Below are positions 59,009-64,000 of a stretch of 64,000 bases of DNA, piece after piece. Within the stretch, counting starts at the first letter, position 1. Each line of letters opens with the position of its first letter. The stretch is from Acinetobacter lwoffii (GTDB lineage: Bacteria > Pseudomonadota > Gammaproteobacteria > Pseudomonadales > Moraxellaceae). Made by a program: the position numbers and the translations under genes. The notes beneath the pieces are model-generated. The model was not told where the DNA came from. It made no database searches and was given only the letters and a program-made list of their open reading frames with translations. The DNA is taken from NCBI RefSeq assembly GCF_019343495.1, contig NZ_CP072549.1, positions 2,418,001 to 2,482,000 on the forward strand, read 5' to 3'.

Positions 59009-60373
59009 ATGTTCGCAATTCTTGCTGCTATTGGAGTCATGTTCGGACTCTCGTTGGCACGTGTACCTGTGGTTTTTGCCCTGGTCATTGGTGCTGTTAC
59101 AGGTGGTTTATTGGCAGGTTTGGGCCTGCAGGGAACCTTGGACGCGTTTAACAATGGCTTGGGTGGTGGTGCCAAAATTGCCTTGGCTTACGGTATTTTA
59201 GGTGCATTTGCTTTGGCTCTGGCGCGTTCGGGTTTGCCGGATTTACTGGCTTATAAAATGATCAGCACCTTAAAAGGTGAGGCAGATTTTAAAGCGCAAA
59301 ACCGGGTGAAATATCTGATCTTCTTCACGGTTGCCATTGCTGCTGTGTTCTCGCAAAACGTCATTCCCGTGCATATTGCCTTCATTCCGGTACTGATTCC
59401 ACCGCTATTGATTGTATTTAACCATTTACAGCTGGATCGCCGTTTGGTGGCCTGTTTGCTGACCTTTGGTCTGGTAGGCACCTATATGCTGATTCCGGTC
59501 GGTTTTGGTGCCATCTTCCTGAATGACATTCTGGGTCATAACATCAATACTTTTGGTAAGCCATATGGATTTGAAATTAGCTATGACCAGATTCCATCTG
59601 CGATGGCAATTCCAGTATTCGGTATGTTTGTGGGCTTATTGGTGGCGATCTTTATTAGCTATCACAAACCACGTCAATATCAAGATATTCATGTCCAGGA
59701 ACAGCAAAGTATTTCCGCTGAATTAGGTGTGGCTGAGCAGGTTAAACCGCAGATTGCCAAATTTACCATCTGGATGGCCGGCCTTGCAGTTATTGCCACA
59801 TTGGCGGTACAGCTTTATTCAGACTCGATGATTCTGGCCGGTCTGGTCGGTGTCGCAATCTTGAGTTGTGCCGGGATCTTTAAATGGAAAGAAGCGGATG
59901 ATGTGATCATTACCGGTATGCGCATGATGGCGCTAGTTGGCTTTATCATGATTGCAGCACAAGGCTTTGCCGCGGTGATTGAAGCGACTAATCAGGTACC
60001 AACCTTGGTTGAAGCATCAGTAAACTGGATTGGTAATAGTCAGGCATTGGCTGCCTTCCTGATGCTGTTGATTGGTTTGCTGATCACATTGGGCATTGGT
60101 TCGTCTTTCTCAACCATTCCCATTCTGGCGATTATTTATGTTCCGCTGTGTATCCAGTTCGGTTTTAGCCCGGCTGCGACTATTGCAATTATCGGGACTG
60201 CAGCAGCTTTGGGGGATGCCGGTTCTCCAGCTTCGGATTCAACTTTGGGCCCAACTTCTGGTCTGAATATGGATGGTCAGCATGATCATATGAAGGATAG
60301 TGTGATTCCAACCTTCATTCACTTTAATATTCCGTTGATGATTTTTGGCTGGATTGCAGCCATGGTTCTGTAA
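59009..60373 (+). CDS. Na+/H+ antiporter family protein
   Basis: 454 aa, about 11-12 membrane helices, from MFAILAAIGVMFGLSLARVPVV (59009); the frame extends 21 codons upstream with no added similarity. Motifs such as FSQNVIPVHIAFIPVLIPPLL, GVGAIFLNDILGHN-like and GDAGSPASDSTLGPTSGLN recall the NhaC-like antiporter family of the IT superfamily. Probably exchanges Na+ for H+ or carries a small anion. Confidence 0.85.
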   Translation: MFAILAAIGVMFGLSLARVPVVFALVIGAVTGGLLAGLGLQGTLDAFNNGLGGGAKIALAYGILGAFALALARSGLPDLLAYKMISTLKGEADFKAQNRVKYLIFFTVAIAAVFSQNVIPVHIAFIPVLIPPLLIVFNHLQLDRRLVACLLTFGLVGTYMLIPVGFGAIFLNDILGHNINTFGKPYGFEISYDQIPSAMAIPVFGMFVGLLVAIFISYHKPRQYQDIHVQEQQSISAELGVAEQVKPQIAKFTIWMAGLAVIATLAVQLYSDSMILAGLVGVAILSCAGIFKWKEADDVIITGMRMMALVGFIMIAAQGFAAVIEATNQVPTLVEASVNWIGNSQALAAFLMLLIGLLITLGIGSSFSTIPILAIIYVPLCIQFGFSPAATIAIIGTAAALGDAGSPASDSTLGPTSGLNMDGQHDHMKDSVIPTFIHFNIPLMIFGWIAAMVL

Positions 60374-60704
60374 GTCAATTTCAATCTGCTCCGATATCTA
60401 TTGGAGCAGATTTATCTGGATTTAAAATAAATAATAAGATGTATTTAAAATATATGTTTAAATAGAAATTAATATAAACCTGATTATTTTACTCTGAATA
60501 AAACCATATTTATCTGATTAATTTACTTAGTATTTAAAACCAACCAGTCTGGTCAATTTAAAATAAATATTTATTAAAATCAATACATTAAATAATAATT
60601 AAAAATTAGTTTTATAATCCTTATTGCATATTATTTTCCCTCGTGTTTATTATTAATTAAGATTTATTTTCTCAATAATTATTCTTCCTGTGGGGTATTT
60701 TAAA
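60374..60704. other. 331-bp extremely AT-rich region before ompW
   Basis: A 10-bp stem AATCTGCTCC/GGAGCAGATT at 60383-60412 follows the antiporter gene. The rest is nearly all A and T with many TTTAAA/TAATT tracts and no ORF. It is the ompW control region and a plausible H-NS binding zone. A precise promoter cannot be picked among the AT tracts. Confidence 0.55.
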
Positions 60705-61295
60705 ATGTTAAAGCAAGTCGCTCTAATTGCATTAATGGGTCTTTCTGCATCTGCGATGGCAGGTCAATGGCAGGTGAAAGTTGGTGCCAGTTCTTTAGCA
60801 CCATCAAGTGACACTGAAATTGCACCAGGTTTAGTCGTAGAAGCGGATCAAGAATATGGTTTTACGCCATCGGTTGAATACTTTTTTAATGACAATATCT
60901 CTGCAGAACTTTTATTAGCCACACCATTCAATCACGACATCTCTCTTCAAGGTGTGGGTAAGGTGGCTAAGATCAAACATCTGCCACCCACAATTACTGC
61001 TAAATATCACTTTAAAAACGCAACACGCTTTACGCCATATATTGGTGTAGGTGGCACAGCTTTTATTGCTTGGGATGAAGAAGGTCTGGCTAAAGATGTG
61101 AAAGAAGCATTTGGTGTAGCAGGTCAGATCGGCTTTAATTATCAGCCAGCAGATGCCAAAAACTGGGGAGTATTTGCTGACGTGCGCTATGCAGATTTGA
61201 GTCCTGAAGTGACTTTAGATGATGCCAATAATACTAAATTTGATTTCGATATTGATCCTTGGGTTTACACGATCGGTTATAGCTACAAGTTCTAA
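60705..61295 (+). CDS. ompW: OmpW family outer membrane protein
   Basis: 196 aa. Signal peptide MLKQVALIALMGLSASAMA, then an eight-stranded barrel with VGASSLAPSS, YGFTPSVEYFFNDNISAELL, KHLPPTITAKYHF, TPYIGVGGTAF and the final aromatic F. OmpW porins help small hydrophobic or cationic compounds cross the outer membrane. Ends at a terminator. Confidence 0.93.
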   Translation: MLKQVALIALMGLSASAMAGQWQVKVGASSLAPSSDTEIAPGLVVEADQEYGFTPSVEYFFNDNISAELLLATPFNHDISLQGVGKVAKIKHLPPTITAKYHFKNATRFTPYIGVGGTAFIAWDEEGLAKDVKEAFGVAGQIGFNYQPADAKNWGVFADVRYADLSPEVTLDDANNTKFDFDIDPWVYTIGYSYKF

Positions 61296-61313
61296 ATTCT
61301 AACCTTGCTCAAC

Positions 61314-61346
61314 AAAAAAGTCTCATCTTGAATGAGGCTTTTTTTT
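61314..61346 (+). terminator. terminator of ompW
   Basis: AAAAAGTCTCAT/ATGAGGCTTTTT stem with a T-run. Confidence 0.88.
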
Positions 61347-61470
61347 CAAAATAACAACGATTTATAACTTATTGAAATTGAGCAGATCGGCAATGTTCAA
61401 CTATATTAAAACGAATAAAGTAAATATTAATTGAATACGACTTAATAATTGAATAATAAGGAAGATCAGC

Positions 61471-61815
61471 ATGAAGTTTTTAAGCCAAGGTATTGTGATC
61501 TTCTTCAGTCTGCTGGCAGGGTCTGCCTATGCGGCAAGTTTTGATTGTCAGAAAGCTGAAACTCTGACAGAGAAAGCGATTTGTGAACATCGTCTGCTGA
61601 ATGATGCCGATGTCAAGATGAGTACCAGCTATCATATTTTGCGTCGTATGGTGCCTATGGGAACCCGCTCGGTGATCCAGCGCGATCAGGTAAAATGGCT
61701 ACAGTTTCGTGACCGCTGTCAGGAATCGGTGTCCTGTTTGAGCCAGGTCTATAATATGCGCCAGCAGCAAATAGACCTGCAATTTCAACGTATTTATAAG
61801 CTCGGGCCTTATTAA
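61471..61815 (+). CDS. LprI/DUF1311-like periplasmic protein
   Basis: 114 aa. Signal peptide cut near AYA-AS; mature part SFDCQKAETLTEKAICEHRLLNDADVKMSTSYHIL has the DUF1311 spacing of two Cys and the DA..M...Y motif; two more Cys (DRCQESVSC) follow. DUF1311 includes the lysozyme inhibitor LprI; inhibition by this protein is inference. Confidence 0.85.
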   Translation: MKFLSQGIVIFFSLLAGSAYAASFDCQKAETLTEKAICEHRLLNDADVKMSTSYHILRRMVPMGTRSVIQRDQVKWLQFRDRCQESVSCLSQVYNMRQQQIDLQFQRIYKLGPY

Positions 61816-61965
61816 GCGTTTACAAATGCAAGCCATTTTAGATCAAACGATCCTTTATAAAGTATCTTGAGAAAAAATATACAACTGGCTATTGAAAATT
61901 TAGCAACTCACTCCATTCATATAGGCAACAGTATTGACCTGTATTTAAAATAAAAGGAGTGATTA

Positions 61966-63885
61966 ATGAGCGAGTCTAGCGCACAAAAACATAGTTTCCA
62001 GGCTGAAGTGGCTCAGTTACTACATCTCGTGACCCATTCGCTTTATTCAAACCCTGAAATTTTCCTACGCGAATTGATCTCGAATACCTCAGATGCATGT
62101 GACAAATTACGTTTTGAAGGGATTAACCATCCCGAATTTTATGAAAATGATCCTGATCTGCGCGTTCGTGTCAGTCTGGATGCAGACAATAAAACCATTA
62201 CCATTTCAGACAACGGGATTGGCTTAAGCGAACAGGAAGCCATTGATAATTTAGGGACTATTGCCAAATCAGGCACCAAAGACTTTATGTCCAAACTGAC
62301 CGGCGATCAAAAAGCCGATGCCCAGTTGATTGGCCAGTTTGGTGTCGGTTTTTATTCCGGCTTTATTGTCGCTGACAAGATCACGGTAGAATCCCGTCGT
62401 GCCGGTACAGATGTCTCTGAAGGCGTACGCTGGATCAGTGGCGGAACCGGTGAGTTCGAAGTTGAACAGATCACTAAAGAAAGTCGTGGTACCGATATTA
62501 TTCTGCACTTGCGTGACGATGCGCTGGATTATCTGCAAAGCTATAAAGTGAAGCAGATTATCAATAAATATTCAGACCACATCAGCCTGCCAATCCAGAT
62601 GCAAAAAGAAGTCTGGCAGGAAGAAGAAGCGGCTGAAGGTGAAACGTCTAAAGGTGGCCAATATGTCAAAACCGATGAGTGGGAAGCCATTAACTCAGCC
62701 AGTGCATTATGGACTCGTAACAAGTCTGAAATCACTGAAGAGCAGTATGTCGAGTTCTACAAGAACTTAAGCCATGATTTCGCAGCGCCATTGGCTTGGG
62801 CGCATAATCGGGTTGAGGGCAGCACTGAATATACCCAGTTATTATATATTCCAAGCAAAGCGCCACATGATATTTTCACCCGTGAATCCAAAGCTGGTAT
62901 CAAACTGTATGTGAAACGCGTGTTCATTATGGATGATGCAGATAACCTGATTCCAAACTATCTGCGCTTTGTACAGGGTGTGGTGGACAGTGCCGATCTG
63001 CCATTGAACGTGAGTCGTGAATTACTGCAAGAAAGCCGTGATGTAAAAACCATCCGTGAAGGCAATACCCGCCGTATCCTGACCATTTTGGATAATCTGG
63101 CTAAATCTGAAGATGAAAAAGATCAGGCAAACTTTAAGACTTTCTATCAGGAATTTGCTTCAGTATTGAAAGAAGGTTTGGGTGAAGATTTCAGTAACCG
63201 TGAACGTATCTTGAAACTGCTGCGTTATGCGACTTCGACCAATGATGAAGTTAGCACGTCATTGGCAGACTATAAAGCACGCATGAAAGACGGCCAGAAA
63301 GCCATTTATTATGTGACTGCAGATAGCCTGAATGCTGCGAAAAATTCACCGCAACTGGAACTGTTCAAGAAAAAAGGCATTGAAGTTCTGTTGATGACTG
63401 AACGCGTGGATGAATGGGCGATGAACTTTGTGAATGAGTTCGATGGTACGCCTTTGCAAAACGTGTCGAAAGGTGCAGTTGACTTAGGTGACCTTCAGGA
63501 TGCCGAAGAGAAGAAAGCCCTTGAAGACGCCGCAGCCCAGTTTAAACCGGTGGTGGATAAGTTGACGGATTCATTAAAAGACAAGACCAAAGAAGTGCGG
63601 GTGACGACGCGTCTGGTCGATTCTCCGGCTTGTCTGGTGACTGGAGAAGGTGAGTTGTCTCCGCAGCTGATTCGTATGCTGAAAGATGCAGGCCAACCTG
63701 TGCCGGATATCAAGCCGATTTTGGAAATCAACCCGGAACATCCGTTGGTGAAAAAACTGGATGGCTCGGCGCAGTTTGATGATCTGGCCAATGTGATCTT
63801 TGACCAGGCAGTGATTGCAGAAGGTGGATTACCAGAAAATCCTGCTGAATATGTCAAGCGGATTAATAGCTTGCTGCTTGCTTAA
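61966..63885 (+). CDS. htpG: chaperone HtpG (Hsp90)
   Basis: 639 aa dimeric ATPase chaperone. N-terminal GHKL fold with [25 protein letters not shown] and [13 protein letters not shown]; middle domain with [13 protein letters not shown] and [14 protein letters not shown]-terminal dimerisation domain ending NSLLLA. Ribosome site AAAGGAGTG; no clear heat-shock promoter was recognised. Ends at a terminator. Confidence 0.97.
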   Translation: MSESSAQKHSFQAEVAQLLHLVTHSLYSNPEIFLRELISNTSDACDKLRFEGINHPEFYENDPDLRVRVSLDADNKTITISDNGIGLSEQEAIDNLGTIAKSGTKDFMSKLTGDQKADAQLIGQFGVGFYSGFIVADKITVESRRAGTDVSEGVRWISGGTGEFEVEQITKESRGTDIILHLRDDALDYLQSYKVKQIINKYSDHISLPIQMQKEVWQEEEAAEGETSKGGQYVKTDEWEAINSASALWTRNKSEITEEQYVEFYKNLSHDFAAPLAWAHNRVEGSTEYTQLLYIPSKAPHDIFTRESKAGIKLYVKRVFIMDDADNLIPNYLRFVQGVVDSADLPLNVSRELLQESRDVKTIREGNTRRILTILDNLAKSEDEKDQANFKTFYQEFASVLKEGLGEDFSNRERILKLLRYATSTNDEVSTSLADYKARMKDGQKAIYYVTADSLNAAKNSPQLELFKKKGIEVLLMTERVDEWAMNFVNEFDGTPLQNVSKGAVDLGDLQDAEEKKALEDAAAQFKPVVDKLTDSLKDKTKEVRVTTRLVDSPACLVTGEGELSPQLIRMLKDAGQPVPDIKPILEINPEHPLVKKLDGSAQFDDLANVIFDQAVIAEGGLPENPAEYVKRINSLLLA

Positions 63886-63906
63886 CTGCTGATGTGTTGA
63901 ATGAGA

Positions 63907-63931
63907 AAATCCCTCTTCGGAGGGATTTTTT
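63907..63931 (+). terminator. terminator of htpG
   Basis: AAATCCCTC/GAGGGATTT with TTCG loop and T-run. Confidence 0.88.
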
Positions 63932-64000
63932 ATGCCTGCTTCATTTTTCATTTCTAGAAATGATCTGGAAAAACGATAGAGAGAATAAAAAAATACCTTC

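Overview
The window looks like a chromosomal segment of a gammaproteobacterium of the family Moraxellaceae, most likely an environmental Acinetobacter. The reasons are the dispersed histidine genes, the homoserine kinase of the phosphotransferase type, the gph-trpE pair, the tRNA-Thr/Tyr/Gly/Thr-tuf-tRNA-Trp-secE-nusG-rplKAJL-rpoBC superoperon, the gspN-gspC-gspD cluster behind an hns-like gene, and the sizes of RpoB (1362 aa) and RpoC (1396 aa when read from its UUG start). Nearly everything is core genome. I see no prophage, no transposase and no CRISPR array.

Layout. 1-2.9 kb: the end of a DNA/RNA nuclease gene, a small hypothetical, and an AraC regulator divergent from a membrane di-iron hydroxylase. 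3.1-10.8 kb: hisF, hisA, hisH and hisB on the minus strand, with thrB, a cold-shock/DUF1294 protein, a DMT exporter, a DEDD exonuclease and DUF805 between them. 10.9-15.4 kb: a GNAT protein, two identical tRNA-Phe genes, several small hypotheticals, tehB and a secreted Lys/Ala/Glu-rich protein. 15.5-17.3 kb: an AT-rich accessory pocket with two orphan genes and a perfect 10-bp tandem array. 17.3-20.7 kb: fadBA. 21-30.6 kb: an orphan ClpB-like ATPase, uvrC, an acyl-CoA thioesterase, pgsA, yggX, argH and an AlgZ/AlgR-type two-component pair. 30.7-34.9 kb: hemCDXY plus a thioesterase. 35-40.2 kb: an hns-like gene, gspN-gspC-gspD and an FHA protein. 40.2-42.5 kb: gph and trpE with a possible leader peptide. 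42.6-56.8 kb: tRNAs and translation/transcription genes. 57-64 kb: a glycine-zipper lipoprotein, DUF4442, an alpha/beta hydrolase, an Na+/H+ antiporter, an OmpW porin, an LprI-like protein and htpG.

The least ordinary signals are these. (1) The AraC/hydroxylase promoter architecture (GTCGT, 10 bp, GTCAAT, 22 bp, GTCAAT, 26 bp, TATATT) occurs a second time just after the hydroxylase gene, in front of a terminator-closed stretch with no ORF, which predicts an AraC-controlled small RNA. (2) The AT-rich two-gene cassette at 15.5-17.3 kb has 16 exact 10-bp repeats whose ACGCAA core recurs in the -35 region of its winged-helix gene. (3) A palindromic element is shared by the yggX 3' end and the L10 leader. 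(4) A possible translational attenuator precedes trpE. All functional statements rest on reading motifs and context; no database search was possible.
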